Assembly: GCA_021029095.1 (NCBI GenBank)
Contig: JAJOHG010000046.1
Coordinates: 186,001 to 250,000 of the forward strand
Source: Phellopilus nigrolimitatus
Lineage: Eukaryota > Basidiomycota > Agaricomycetes > Hymenochaetales > Hymenochaetaceae
Reading direction: 5' to 3'
Length of the DNA stretch: 64,000 bases
Positions 11,984 through 23,119 of the stretch are shown here, in pieces (the stretch's first letter is position 1; each line of letters starts with the position of its first letter). The notes beneath the pieces were generated by a model, which saw nothing but the letters and a program-made list of their open reading frames with translations, did not search any database and was not told the origin of the DNA. A program made the position numbers and the translations under genes.

Positions 11984-12123
11984 TTTTGCGGGGAAGTTCT
12001 TTTCCTATAAGCAGGTGTGCGAATGGGAGAGAGGCAAAAACTGGGAGGTACGAATGCAGCAGCGCGGGATTAAATAGAACTTTTGGGGGAGGCTGACAGT
12101 CAGTCAGCCTCATGAGTTCTCCC

Positions 12124-12530
12124 TCACGAGACCATAGTCAGGTATGTTGGGCTGACGGCTCCATTCCCGGCGATATTTTTGCTATCTTCCGATGTCAGCC
12201 GGTTGCATTCTATGTGCAGAATGTCCAGCCGTACATCGTCAACCACGGGGCTGGCAAGCTTTCGTTTCGTGCCCACCACGCGCTCTAGCATGGAAGTGTC
12301 CAGTGGTGACATAAAACGTGCATAGCTGAAGACCTGTAGCCAAAAAAGCCTACGTAACGACGAGATTGGGACCAGGATTCCATGGAGGACTGAGACGTGT
12401 TAGCTGAGTGCATCATATGAGCGTCCAGCCGCACATGTCGGCTGGCACGACCAGCTCTATATTTCTCACCATGTGCTCTAGCACAGAAGTGCCCGGCATT
12501 GGCTCAGGGAACTCTATAGATGTAGACGTT
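12124..12530 (-). pseudogene. Remnant resembling the C-terminus of an F-box/LRR protein, duplicated
   Basis: Two minus-strand stretches, near 12190-12330 and 12400-12530, are diverged copies of each other. The better one encodes LERVVGTKRKL, then LDILHIECNRLTSED, a pattern like the last repeat of fungal F-box proteins (basic helix, LxIxxC, then acidic). No full gene or start is visible. Low-confidence call. Confidence 0.3.
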
Positions 12531-13409
12531 AAGACCTATACTTGCCACATAGGCGAGAAGGAGAAACCGATTCATGAAGAGGACAAGTTAGAAAAATCAT
12601 GGACGCGCCTTGCGCGATCACGCGTAGTAACGCGTCTTGCCGCGACTCTTTCGATGCAACCATGCACCGTCTGTATTCTTCATGCCAGCAATGCCTATGA
12701 GGCTATGAGCAGCTCCTTCTGGCCTCAAGAAAGGAGGTCTTTGTTGACTTGGTGTTCCAATTCTTTCGACGGATACCTTAGATTTCCGAGTCAACGCTTA
12801 GTATCGTCCATGTCGAATCTCGATAAAGGCTATTCCCTTGACAAACCCCTGTCCATGCACCAAGACGTCCAGGGAATTACTTTCGCTGCTTGAATTTGCG
12901 CTATTTTCTAGTGACCTGGACTCGTCTCACCTCTAAAGACTCTGGCGTAGTCGCGCTCTCTTAGCCGGTGACCACTTTTGCTCACTTTGGGACGCCTTAA
13001 CGCATCTAGCGGAATTCAGCGCCGAGAGCAGGCTAGCAGCCAACCGCCGCGGGTGTAGCAAATGGGTGGAATAGGTACGTACTCATGTCAGTCTATTCCT
13101 TGTATGTACAGCCATGGCGGCTGGCTGCGAGCATAGACCGGGGGGACGTCAGCCTTTTCTACTACCGCCCTTGCACTAACCTCAGCAGCATGCTACTGTG
13201 TACAAACTATCGATCGTAAAATTACTCTTTTGCGCCATGGATTGTTACATCGATACGAACATAAAACTTTTCGTCACAGTACGTGCATTGGCGCTCGATC
13301 CATAGATTGTATGGTCCAATCGTACCAGTAGTTGTTACATACATGCATGCAAGCCATTACAGAGTAGAACAATAGATACTTTTTCAAGAGAATGTGCGAC
13401 GAGCAGCGG
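12531..13409. other. Intergenic
   Basis: A 161-codon open frame (12408-12893, +) overlaps the remnant above on the other strand and shows no domain or splice support. Nothing else seen up to the MRT4 stop. Confidence 0.5.
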
Positions 13410-14390
13410 CTACTCGCTCATGTCCTCGTCCTCCGTCTGCGCGCCTTCCTCCGGCACCAACCCACCGCCCTCCACCTGCTCGACCTCGCCCGTCGTCGCG
13501 TCCCAGCGTGCCTTGAGGTGTACGCGGAACACGACCATCTTCTCGCCGATGAGCTTCAGGAGCTGCGCCTGCTCGCCCGAGAGCGGCTTGCCCTTCGCGC
13601 ACAGGCGGTGCGGCGCGCCGAGCGTCGGCACGCCGCGCACCATCGTCGTGTGCAGCCCGAGCTTGCGCAGCTGCGGCTCCTCGTTGTGCGGGAACGGCTC
13701 GGGCGGGTCCGCATGGTGCTGCATGATCGGCCCCGCGGGGATCACGACGTCCCGTGAGGCGATGTTCCCGCCCCGTGCAAAATCGGCCTGCTCGAAGTCC
13801 TTGAACCACTCGATGACTTCTGCGGGCGGCGTATCGGTGAAGAGGAGGCCTACTTGGCCTTTGAGTTGCTGCAGGCAGAAATTTCATCTGAGAAACAATA
13901 GGAAAACAAAACGAGATAAAATGAGCACACCTTCGTGAGCTTATGCAGTCCTAGTTTATGCTCCTCTTCAGGCGTCGAGCCTAATGCTTTTGCCATCACC
14001 GCACATCGTCCAAAGAATAATCGTGCAGAGCTGGAGCACTGATTTCAATATTTTTCTTCCTGCGCCGAGATGAGAGAATGACACTCACTCCTTCCACAAG
14101 TTCCGCACGGTCTTGAGATGCGTATTCCTCATTGCTCCGACCTCGAATAGCCAGCAATACCGCCATTTGTCGGCATTTTCTTGCACCTGGCCGTCGATGT
14201 CAGATCGTAAGAAATTAAGAAAAAGACAAGCCAGTCGACGTACATCTTTGATGAGCGACCCCTTCTGCTCTTTTGTCTTCTTCGACACCTTCGACAATGC
14301 GACTGCATACAATTATTTTTTTCAGTACATTTCGTGTGTTGCAAAAAGAGCAAAACACACACCGACTTTGGCGCGTCTTGACTTGGGCAT
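13410..14390 (-). CDS. MRT4: Ribosome assembly factor MRT4 (P0-like)
   Basis: Nucleolar assembly factor of the large ribosomal subunit; it holds the site later taken by ribosomal stalk protein P0. Five exons: 14390-14363, 14302-14244, 14186-14089, 14030-13931, 13868-13410, giving 247 aa, the usual family length. The start MPKSRRAKVVALSKVSKK is the typical MRT4 N-terminus. Other hallmarks are YCWLFEVGAMRNTHLK, RLFFGRCAVMAKALG, GQVGLLFTDT, the GP-I insert, LRKLGLHTTMVRGVPTL and the C-terminal EQAQLLKLIGEKMVVFRV, followed by an acidic tail. It is transcribed away from the DOHH gene, with only 71 bp between the two start codons. It lies in the segment missing from the right-hand duplicate, so it is probably single copy. 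Confidence 0.95.
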
Positions 14391-14461
14391 GATGGTGGTC
14401 ACAGGCAGAAGTCTAAAGCAGGCAGCAAAAAAAGGCACCGCCACGCAGTCGCAGTTTGACC
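14391..14461. promoter_or_regulatory. Short bidirectional promoter between MRT4 and DOHH
   Basis: Only 71 bp separate the two start codons, so promoter and 5' leaders of both genes must be shared or overlap into the genes. No TATA box is seen, in line with housekeeping genes. Confidence 0.6.
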
Positions 14462-15781
14462 ATGGACGTCTCCGACGACGCATATAACGCCCTCGAAGCT
14501 TCGCTCCTAAACAAATCTGGAAAAATACCTTTGCATGAGCGGTTTAGAGCTCTGTTTACTCTGAAATCCTTAAAAAATGGGAGGGCAATTGAAATCATCT
14601 CTGAAGGTGCGCATGGGCGAAATAAATTTATTCTGATTTAAATTTTACCTCCGACGGTAGGATTCAAAGACGATTCGGCTCTCCTGAAGCATGAGCTCGC
14701 GTACTGTCTAGGTCAGATCAAGATGGAGGCTGCATTACCGGTCTTGCAGTCCGTGCTCAGCGACAAAACGGAGGATCCGATGGTTCGCCACGAAGTGAGT
14801 CCTATCCCGTCTCCGTCCCGCAGCGCTTTTGAAATTAATAAAGGAAATTAATGTTATTTGAGGCAGGCGGCTGAAGCGATGGGCGCCATCTCTGCGACAT
14901 CGTCGATACCCGTCCTCCGGCAATTTTTGGACGACCCAGAACGAACGGTACGCGAGACGTGCGAGATCGCCCTTGCCAGGATCGAATGGGACCATTCGGA
15001 GGAGGGGCGGCGGCATCATGCTCAGGAGGAGGAAGCGGAGTCGGATCCCCAGTGCGTTTACAATATCTTGTCGTCAGTATCGCACTGTTGTCTAACGCCT
15101 CGCGTAGACCATATACATCGATCGATCCCGCCCCTCCTAGCTCTGGTCTACTTTCTGGGAAACCGAACCCCACAGGCGTGTCGCTCGACGACGTCAAAAC
15201 GCTACGCTCTACTCTACTCGACACCACGCTCCCCTTGTTCGAACGATATCGCGCCATGTTTGCCCTTCGAAATGTCGGCACGCCCGAAGCCGTGGACGCC
15301 CTCGCCGCTGGGTTTTCTGATGACAGTGCTCTTTTCAAGTACGTTTTTCCAAACGCTCAAGTTCTCTTATTTATACTTGCTGCACCTAATTACATGAACG
15401 TTCCAGACACGAAATCGCCTTTGTGTTTGGCCAACTGCTTTCGATACATTCTGTTCCCGCTCTTCTCAAAATTCTGCAAAATAACTCCGAAGCCGATATG
15501 GTGAGGCACGAAGCAGCCGAGGCGCTCGGCGGAATCGCGACCCCAGAAGTCCTGCCATATCTGAAAGAGTGGATGACCCGACCGGACGCCCCACAGGTGG
15601 TGAGGGAGAGTTGTCAGGTCGCGATAGATATGTGGGAGGTGAGTTTAACTTTTTGCTTATTATTAAGGGAGACGGGCGCTGATAAAGTGCGAAGTACGAA
15701 AACTCGGACCAGTTCCAGTATGCCGATGGCTTGCAGTTGGTCGAGCCAGCGCCTCTTGCAAATCAGGCGATTGTTGTTTGA
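14462..15781 (+). CDS. LIA1: Deoxyhypusine hydroxylase
   Basis: Catalyses the last step of hypusine formation on translation factor eIF5A, using a di-iron centre. Six exons: 14462-14606, 14661-14794, 14867-15051, 15108-15338, 15407-15638, 15695-15781, total 337 aa, normal for the family. It is a HEAT-repeat protein with two symmetric halves. The four iron-binding His-Glu pairs are all visible: [32 protein letters not shown] and [11 protein letters not shown]. The linker carries the usual SIDPAPP motif. It shares a 71-bp promoter gap with MRT4, which also serves translation, and is convergent with the asaB-like gene (203 bp apart). Confidence 0.96.
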
Positions 15782-15983
15782 ATATTGTTCTGTGGAGAAA
15801 CTTCGTCGTGCTTCTGTAGGTTGCTTTTGGAAGAAATAATATCTCGTGTGTATCATCTCTCCTCAACTCCCGGAAGAAAAGTAATGCTTTGCGTGGAGTC
15901 AACATGATGGCTGGCGTACAATTCGTTCTAACAGTACAGGTCAATTGTTTCTCAATACGCCGTCGGCGTCGCCATACCCTCCT

Positions 15984-16938
15984 TCACTCCGCATCGAAGA
16001 CCAGAGTCCTCACCTCGATCGACTGCCTCTTCGGCGCGTTCGCAGGGCTCGACTCGTCTAAGAACGCGGTGTGCGGCGTCAAGCGCGCCTTGCCCACATC
16101 GGAGTCGAAGCACTTAATCAGCGTGACCTCGTCTGGCGTCTGGTCGCTCAGGAAATTCCACCGCAGCGCGGGGTTGTACTTCACCGAGAATGTGCCGCCG
16201 ACGCGGTCCGGGTAGATGAAGCGCACGGGCACGAGGTCGTGCTCGACATCGAGCGTGCGCCAGTCTGCGACCGCGAGCGGCTTGTGTGCGACGGCGTGCC
16301 CGATTGGCCGCCAGACGTTGATAATGCGCACGCGCGACTTAAGCAGACGCTCGGCGTCCTCGCCGAGGTGATGGTGCACGCGTGCGACGGACGCGTCGAA
16401 CGTCTGGTCGATGTGCACGCGTTCCTGGACGGGGCGGTAAAGTGAGGAAGGCACTCGAAGACGTGGACGGATCAGTGAGACTTACAACGGGTCCACGGAA
16501 GTCTTTATCGCGGAAATCTGGCGAATCTTCGTAGTTGCGCCTGTTGAGGGTCGTCAGCAAGACATTTCCTCAAGCTTTGGGCACCACTCGCCTGATGGTA
16601 TGGTCGAAAATGAAGACGCGCTTCGCGCCCGTCTCACGCTTGAGGAGCTCCTCGACCTCTTTATAATACACCGTCTGGATGCGCTCCTCGTCGAGGAAGT
16701 CCTTCTCCGTGCTCGTGTGCCTCACGAACTGGAAGCCGGTCGTATCGAGGCTGACAGTGTCCTCCTTCCCGCGCACGTCGTGAATCACGGCGGGGTGTGC
16801 CTCGTTGCCGAGGTTGTGCTTCGGCTTGCCTGGAGGCGGGTCTCGCACGTACTGGTAGGGTGTTTCGTCGCCCTCGGGCGTGTAGTAGTTGAGTGATGTG
16901 GGCACGTCATGCGGGGTCAACACTGCAGCGGCAGCCAT
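15984..16938 (-). CDS. asaB/CmcJ-type hydroxylase/desaturase family protein, left copy
   Basis: Predicted 280 aa from three exons: 16938-16592, 16540-16486, 16424-15984. Family features are YVRDPPPGKP near the N-terminus, FDHTIRR, the segment DASVARVHHHLGEDAERLL, INVWRPI, DWRTLDV and the end SIEVRTLVFD. These belong to the group named after fungal asaB/CTB9 hydroxylase/desaturases and bacterial CmcJ, often found in secondary-metabolite pathways; they are thought to be non-heme iron oxygenases. No pathway genes lie beside it, so the substrate is unknown. The first intron starts with GC (AG|GCGAGT) where the right-hand copy has GTGAGT, so it should splice as a GC-AG intron or not at all. Confidence 0.85.
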
Positions 16939-17033
16939 GATATACAACCTAGTATGATTGATTCGCGAGTGTTCAAACTGGTTGTGTGGTTGGAGACTCT
17001 TGGATTCTTATTCTTCCGAGCTCTGTTCAGCAC

Positions 17034-17041
17034 TTTATATA
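17034..17041 (-). promoter_or_regulatory. TATA box of the left asaB-like gene
   Basis: TATATAAA on the minus strand, about 96 bp before the ATG at 16938. A TATATAA sits at the same place in the right copy. Confidence 0.6.
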
Positions 17042-17420
17042 TACACGCGAGGTAGCTTGCTTTGCTAGCAAGGTCGGCTATATGATGACGATGATGAGTA
17101 AGATGTTGATAGCAGCAGACCTTCGGACCGTCGTCGTCAATACACGCCATTCTTGCACCATCTGAACTTCCTTTTTAATCCCCAACTTTCCAGCCAACAA
17201 AAAGGCCTATATTACTGAAAACAATATACAAGGTGCATTTCGTATGTCATTAAGAAAGACAAATGCGAAATCAGACGTATTGAGAGTGGCTACATTGCTG
17301 TAAAGTACACGAAAATCCAGGAAATGTAATAAAAATAACTCCCTTAAAATTCATAGACCACAACAGCGGTGATGTATCGTAGAAGGAACGTGAAGGCGGC
17401 AGAACGATAACGAAGTCAGG

Positions 17421-18928
17421 CTATCGCCTTCTAACCTTCTTTCCTGCTGCATTGAGCGGATATGGACTGTTCCGTTTCTTCGCTGTTTGCTTCATGGGTT
17501 GCGTCTGCTTCGTCAGCTGCATCTGCTTAATGGGCTGCGTCTGTACCCGGCGTGTCGCTGGGCCTCGTATCCCGCTGACAATGACCTTCTCAGTACCGTA
17601 AATCTCATGACGATTGTCCTACAATAAACAAAAAGTCAATGAATCAGCCACAGGTACGGCATTTGTCAGTACATACCTCGCCACCGAGCATGAGTTCATC
17701 GTCGTCCTCGTCCTCGTCATCCACACGCGAGTTAGGCGTGTACTCGTCCCCGTCCCCGTCCCCATCAGACCCAGACCCGCTTTCCTCGCTTTCCTCATCG
17801 TAGATTCGCTTGTCCTCCGACCATCGTCGCCGCGCAGCCTGGTGCTGAGCCGGTGCTGGGCGTTTCCCATTGCTCAGCTTAGGAGGCACAGGGACCTCGT
17901 CATCGCCAACAGACTCAGAGCGGTTAGCTTGGGCTTTCAGTAACTGCTCTCCCTCGAGGCTCTCCTCTTTGACTGCGCGCGAATCCTGCATGGTGACGTG
18001 CACGCGGCGGATGACTCTCGGAGCAGATTGGGAGAGCGTGCGGGACACGCTAGCACTCGTGCTGGCCTGGGGCTGGGACTTTGCATGTCGCGGTGTCTTC
18101 CGGAGTGTCTGCGCTTGTGCTTGCGACTCTGACGTGCGCCTCTTCACAATGTCGCCATCGGTCGCATACCCTGCGACTGGGGTTGCGTGTCGATTGGAAG
18201 ACGTCGCGCGAGTAGAGGCGGAGGAGGAGCTCTGCGCTTGCGGGCCTTGGGAACGCGGGGTCAGCGGCTCTTGGTGATATGTATCTCGTCGATTTGCCTG
18301 CGTGATATACAATCCGATGAGCCGATACGCCACATGGCAACAGCCGAGAGTAACATACATAAAGTTGCTGGGAGACGAGCTCGTCGTTGCGAGTAGATAA
18401 CCGCGATCGTTCCTCGTCCACACGCACGAATTGGTCTTTCCACTGCTGGGCCTCCCGCCGCAGCTGTGCGATCGACTCGGCTTGGTGGTTGATCTGAGAA
18501 ATACATCAGCTACACCCTTTAACAACTAGATACGTTATCCATACCATCCATTCAGCTTTCTCTGTCTTCTCAGCCACAAAGCGTTCAGAATCACGCCGAA
18601 GAATAGTTGAGGACACTCACCGCTGCCTTCCACCTTTTCGCTTCGCTCTTCACAGTCTCCAATTCAATAGCAGCATTCATCTTTTCCTGCAGTAGCGCAT
18701 CCCTTTCGCGCCTTAGTTCGTCGCGCTCGCGTTGCGCGTCGCGTTGACTCAACGCTGCCTGTCTGAGGTTGTCTTTGTTCGCATCCTCAACCGAAGCCAA
18801 CTGAGGAACCCTCAGCAACGCTTTAGTACATTTTGCACAGATTAGCTTACTGCATGATTTGCCGCCTTCAAGAACGCAGAGACGGCATCGGAGACGGCGC
18901 CCTGCAGTTCGGCAGCTGGTGTGGCCAT
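17421..18928 (-). CDS. Coiled-coil protein with acidic patch and basic tail, unknown
   Basis: About 400 aa from six exons; ATG at 18928, stop ending at 17421. Exon ends are supported by GTAAGC...CCTCAG, GTGAGT, GTATGG...TTCTCAG, GTATGT...ACGCAG and GTATGT...TTGTAG signals with open frame across them. Residues about 27-140 are a long charged coiled coil (ERDELRRERDALLQEK and similar). The middle is serine/glutamine-rich, followed by a strongly acidic stretch (DEESEESGSGSDGDGDGDE) and a glutamine/lysine-rich basic tail ending GKKVRRR that could be a nuclear signal. I recognise no family. A nuclear, perhaps chromatin-related role is only a guess from composition. Confidence 0.7.
17422..18928. 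other. Note on 3' flank: gene-free 16939-17420
   Basis: The stretch 16939-17420 between the asaB-like start and the coiled-coil gene stop holds only the asaB-like upstream region and a short block (17317-17346) shared with 31156-31185. Confidence 0.4.
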
Positions 18929-19497
18929 GGACGTAGTTGAATAAGGAACACGAAAGTGTAACAAGTACCGAATATTTGGTAACAAGTACATGTAAGCAAA
19001 AAAAGTGTATTGGGAGTAAGAAAGTGTACAAAGTAAGTGTAGTTATGTAATCTGTCCACGTCCAAATGCAGACAGTCCCTTGTTTTCTCCGCAACGTTCC
19101 ACGTTCATCGCTCTGGCCTCCCTCTGGCCTCCTTCATCGTTTCTAAACCGCTGTGATTCAGGTGGCGACATTTCTTACGCCCCATATACAGGCCATGCCT
19201 GAATGTCTGGACCGTGGCTTGACGTTGATTGTCAAGTTCATTCTGCTCGCTTAGTTACCTTTTCTCTATGTGCTGCTAGTCCTTGATGTCGTGTGCTGGC
19301 CAATCCGGGCTTTCATGACAATGAGCTTGTTTGGCCGAGTATTCAACCCGACGCCTTGCTCAAAATTCAACAGGGCCAGCCACAGCATATGTCGTTATAA
19401 ATCCCCTCTCGGCGCAGAATGGACGCCGTTGACTCTTTCCTGCATACTACATGTCCCCAGCGACTGAAGTAACTTCTCGTATATCCTTCTCAGAGAC
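18929..19497. other. Intergenic, divergent promoter region
   Basis: Lies between the starts of the coiled-coil gene (-) and the 592-aa gene (+). A TATAAAT at about 19395 is about 100 bp before the ATG at 19498. Otherwise nothing seen. Confidence 0.5.
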
Positions 19498-21352
19498 ATG
19501 GCTGACAACCGCTCTCGATCGCAGCTTCCGCCGCTTCATGACGGAACTAGCACTCTGACTCGCCCGCTGGGAAACTCTCAGAAGTTGTCACAGGTTACGA
19601 TGCCCTACGCTAGCTCAGTGAACCACAGAGGCAGCGCGCCGACTGTACATTCTGAAGAACAGCGAATGGGATTTGTGATCTCGTACGAGTCTATTCTTGA
19701 AATTGTGCGGGAGCAGAGACTCCAGTCTTTCTCTGGAAACCCCACGATGAATCAGACACCGACCCAGCTTCCCTCGGGAGGTGAAGTCTCAACAGATTCT
19801 AGGTTCCTAGACCCTTCGCTCAGCAACGGTAATCAACTATATTCCGCCGCGTCTGCTTATCGGCAAACCGACTTGACTATATCAGGTCATCGTGCTTCTT
19901 TCGAACCGAAGGTGATCGAACGCGCAATTTTATCCCTTATGTTGGCGTCGAGGATGGATGGCTCTGGACAAGGTAATCCACAGGCAGGATTTTCTACAGA
20001 CTACCGGATTAGTGACGAGTACGGCCCCGACTCTGCGACAAACGCATGTGGAAATCTTTCGATGGTTCCCGGTGCGTTCCAGACGATACCAGCTTCTCGC
20101 GATATCCAAGGAACAGTCCCACCAAACGCGAATACAAGTTTCACGTGGTCTTCGATGATAATCGAGTCTGTAATCCGTGCCCTTGCGATTCATGATGCGG
20201 AAGCACAGACGTTTTCTAAACAGAAAGCATTGGGAGCCCGCCATCACTCGAGGGCGAAAATTACAGTCCAAGACAACCTTCAAGTGCCAAAGTCCAGATA
20301 TTTTCCGACGAAGGTACAGCACAGTAAAAAGGAACAGAAAGATAAGGTCTTGAAGAAGGCAATACGAACATATTCGCGGCTCAACTATCCCGGCTCTGAG
20401 TATACTCCAGTGAATCTTTTCCCTGGAGATAGCCTCCAACCCATGTATTTCTACGTCCGGACCAGGAGTGCGATCGCTCTTGGCAAGAAACTTGAAAAGG
20501 TTTCCAAGAACGTGCGTTCAAATTTTACTCTTTGATTAGCGTATGCCGCAGTTTTTCACCATGCACTTCTTACAGTTTTTTGTTCAGGGTACGACTTACA
20601 AATATCGGCATGACGGATATCTGCGTGACGTGAACGGTATCGAGCTTGTCGGACTCAACCCGCATGAGCCGCAAGACGTTATTGTTTTTCTCCATACCGT
20701 GCTTGATCACCAACTCCAGTGCAAGATCGTATGGAACGTCAACTCGAGCCCATGCGGGGCTAAGTACGAAGGTGCACCCCTCCATCTCAGCGATCTCAAC
20801 GCTTCTGCGTTCTTCCCTGCGCAGTCCCGTATTATTATCGCGCTAGTCGATCGTAGAGGTGTCCCCATCTTTCATGATCCCATCAGAGCAACCCCGGCGA
20901 CCTGCCCCGCGATGTATGTCCCGAACGTGACGGCAGGGTACAAATACGTGTTGACCGTCCGTGCGGTGCTCGCCGGGATCCGTGAGGTGATGCAGAAGCC
21001 CGTACCCCCCAAAGTCTGGGGAAAGCAGAGCGTCGCGGAGAAACTCGATGCCGTTGTACAGCTGAGCAGACGACGCGGTGTCAAGCTCGGAGAGCTCGAC
21101 CGCCTCACCACCGCCGTCAATATAGAAAGGCTCGACGTCAAGAAGGATAGCTGTGCCTACGCCTCTGCCTTGATGGATGCGCACGCGCGCCTGGATGCGG
21201 TCGCATACAGTTTACCCCCTGAGGCGGGCTCGACGACAGAATTCAGGGAGCCGCGAGCGCAGCAAGTTCAGTTAATCGATTTACTTGGCGGGAGGAGCAT
21301 GTTCCAGGGATTGACAGTCAAGGACGGAGCAGTTGTCTTGCACCTTGCGTAA
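19498..21352 (+). CDS. Unknown 592-aa protein
   Basis: Two exons, 19498-20511 and 20588-21352, with a phase-0 intron (GTGCGT...TTGTTCAG). The first 300 residues are low-complexity (Ser, Gln, Asn, Pro), with several short hydrophobic helices such as VIERAILSLMLASRM and MIIESVIRALAIHD. A basic stretch (HSKKEQKDKVLKKAIR) precedes the more structured C-terminal half, which holds YRHDGYLRD, VDRRGVPIFHD, a conserved-looking VWGKQSVAEKLDAVVQLSRR and a VQLIDLLGG end. No signal peptide or membrane helix. I do not recognise a domain; a regulatory protein is possible. It is convergent with the GNAT gene 114 bp downstream. Confidence 0.7.
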
Positions 21353-21466
21353 TTTTGCATTTTCCTTTTTCGTGTACTCAAAGATTTGGATGTAAACATT
21401 ATGTACCTGAGAAGCAGCATTTAATTACAAATGCCCTGATATACATACGGCAACGATACTATCACC

Positions 21467-22232
21467 TTACTGAACAATGATGCATGGTGTTTGTGGGGCA
21501 ACAAAATCCTTGAAGTCCAAGCCCATGAACTTCTCATTGAGCTGCTTGAACCCAATCCTTCTATAAAATTTCTTCCCTTCTTCGCCATTTGTACCTACCC
21601 ACAACCCATTTACGCCGTACCGCTCCAGCTGCGTCACCGCGATGTGCATGAGCCGGCGCCCCCACCCATGCCCGTGGTACTCGGGGAGAATGTCGATGTG
21701 CACGGTCGCAGGCGAGTGCGCAAGTGCGTCACGTGGGGCGGGAACAAACTTGTGGATGAGCCTGATATAATGCTAAAGAAAGACGATGAGCCGAAAGAAA
21801 AAATAAACCAAAAAGTATGCATTGTACTTCGTCCAGCGGCGTTAATGTATTAGACGCGCTCAGGGCTGCGGGGAATCGGCTCCGCAGCGCAGGCCACCAC
21901 TGCGCCTCCGCGTCCTGTTCGTATGTCGCTGTGTCGTACGTCCCGACTATATATCCGACAACCTTTCCAGATGCGGTCGCGCCTGAGCCGCATGTAGAGC
22001 TGCCCGGGGAGGTGCTGTCCGAGCTGTCATGTGCACTCTCTTCGACCATAACGAACCCGAAGCCAGTCGCGAGGTTGATGTACGGAAGCGCCCATACAAA
22101 AGCGGGGAGCTCCGGGAATGTGAGGAGATGAACAGCGGATTTTCCTTGGAAGGCCGTCTCGACGCAGATACGGATGATGGCGTCTTTGTCGTCGGTTGTT
22201 GTTGGACGTACAATGATGCGAGAGGAAGACAT
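21467..22232 (-). CDS. GNAT-family N-acetyltransferase
   Basis: Predicted 236 aa from two exons, 22232-21828 and 21772-21467, phase 0. The N-terminal strand (IIVRPTTTDDKDAIIRIC) is the usual beta1-alpha1 start of the GNAT fold. The acetyl-CoA binding motif is in exon 2: VHIDILPEYHGHGWGRRLM, with the Q/R-x-x-G-x-G/A type loop. The C-terminus YRRIGFKQL is the usual GNAT motif B. A serine/glycine-rich loop of about 25 residues sits between beta3 and beta4. Substrate unknown. Confidence 0.88.
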
Positions 22233-23119
22233 AGCGGACGTAATTTGGGCGGACAAGTGTCAAGAGGAAGGTTTAAATGTGCGAGTCCATGATGTAGATA
22301 CACGTATATATACGCACAGTAGGCAACACCGTGCATAAACCTCATTCACTTAAGCGAAACTCACCAACGACAAGGTAACACCGACGGACATCGAACTCAA
22401 TAGAACACGGACCTCGACGATGGATTGGTTTTTCCACCGTCCGGGCTACACGGAGCTCGCATAGAAACTGATATCGAGAAAAGCCGCACTTCGAGATAAT
22501 TCTGTCTTAGCAAGCTGCCCATAATGAAGTTTGTCCGAGTTTATGAAAATTAATGAGACTTAGATAGTGGTTCGACGAGGCAGAAATCGGTCAGGAGAGC
22601 TTCGTGGTCCGCCATGCGACAAGATCTGAAGACCGGCGGCTGAGACACGGACTCGCTTGATTAAGTTAGGATTCGAGAGGCTTGATACGGAGCAGAAGAC
22701 GTTTGATTCAGAAGTGATTTATGAGATATCGATCATGCAGCAGCTTGGTATATGCCGGTCAGCAAGAAGATTCTGAGTATGGCTCCTATACGTCAGACTG
22801 CAGCTTCATGACCTTCAGGTTCGCGTAGAAAAGACCAGAAATAGAAATCAGGGATATTCCAATTGTTGCACTTTTCGTATGCGTATTCGGTCATAGGTAG
22901 ATAAACAACTTAGTTTTTTGAGGACCAGCGATGAGAGCATGTGGTGATGATGACTGGAAAACATGGTGGCGGTTGCAGTGAAAGGGGGTGCTCGTGAATT
23001 AATCAGGCGCGTCGGAGTCAAGGTCACAACTTGGCTTGTAACCGCGACGAGCTAGGAATATTCCAATAATTGCTTGGTCTCGATTCTGTGGCTAGTTTAC
23101 ACAACTGAACTAGCTTGCG
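22233..23119. other. Intergenic
   Basis: No gene seen. It separates the divergent GNAT and SNF8 genes. Confidence 0.6.

Larger units (their letters stand above)
15870..17150. repeat. Inverted segmental duplication, left copy (part 2)
   Basis: The asaB-like gene with its 3' flank and about 200 bp of upstream DNA matches 32630 down to about 31330 in reverse orientation. This continues the block 1-8501, with 7.37 kb of unique DNA between the two parts on this side. Confidence 0.85.

Noticed and set aside
12408..12893. 161-codon plus-strand frame
   Set aside because: Overlaps a better-looking minus-strand F-box-like remnant and shows no recognisable domain.
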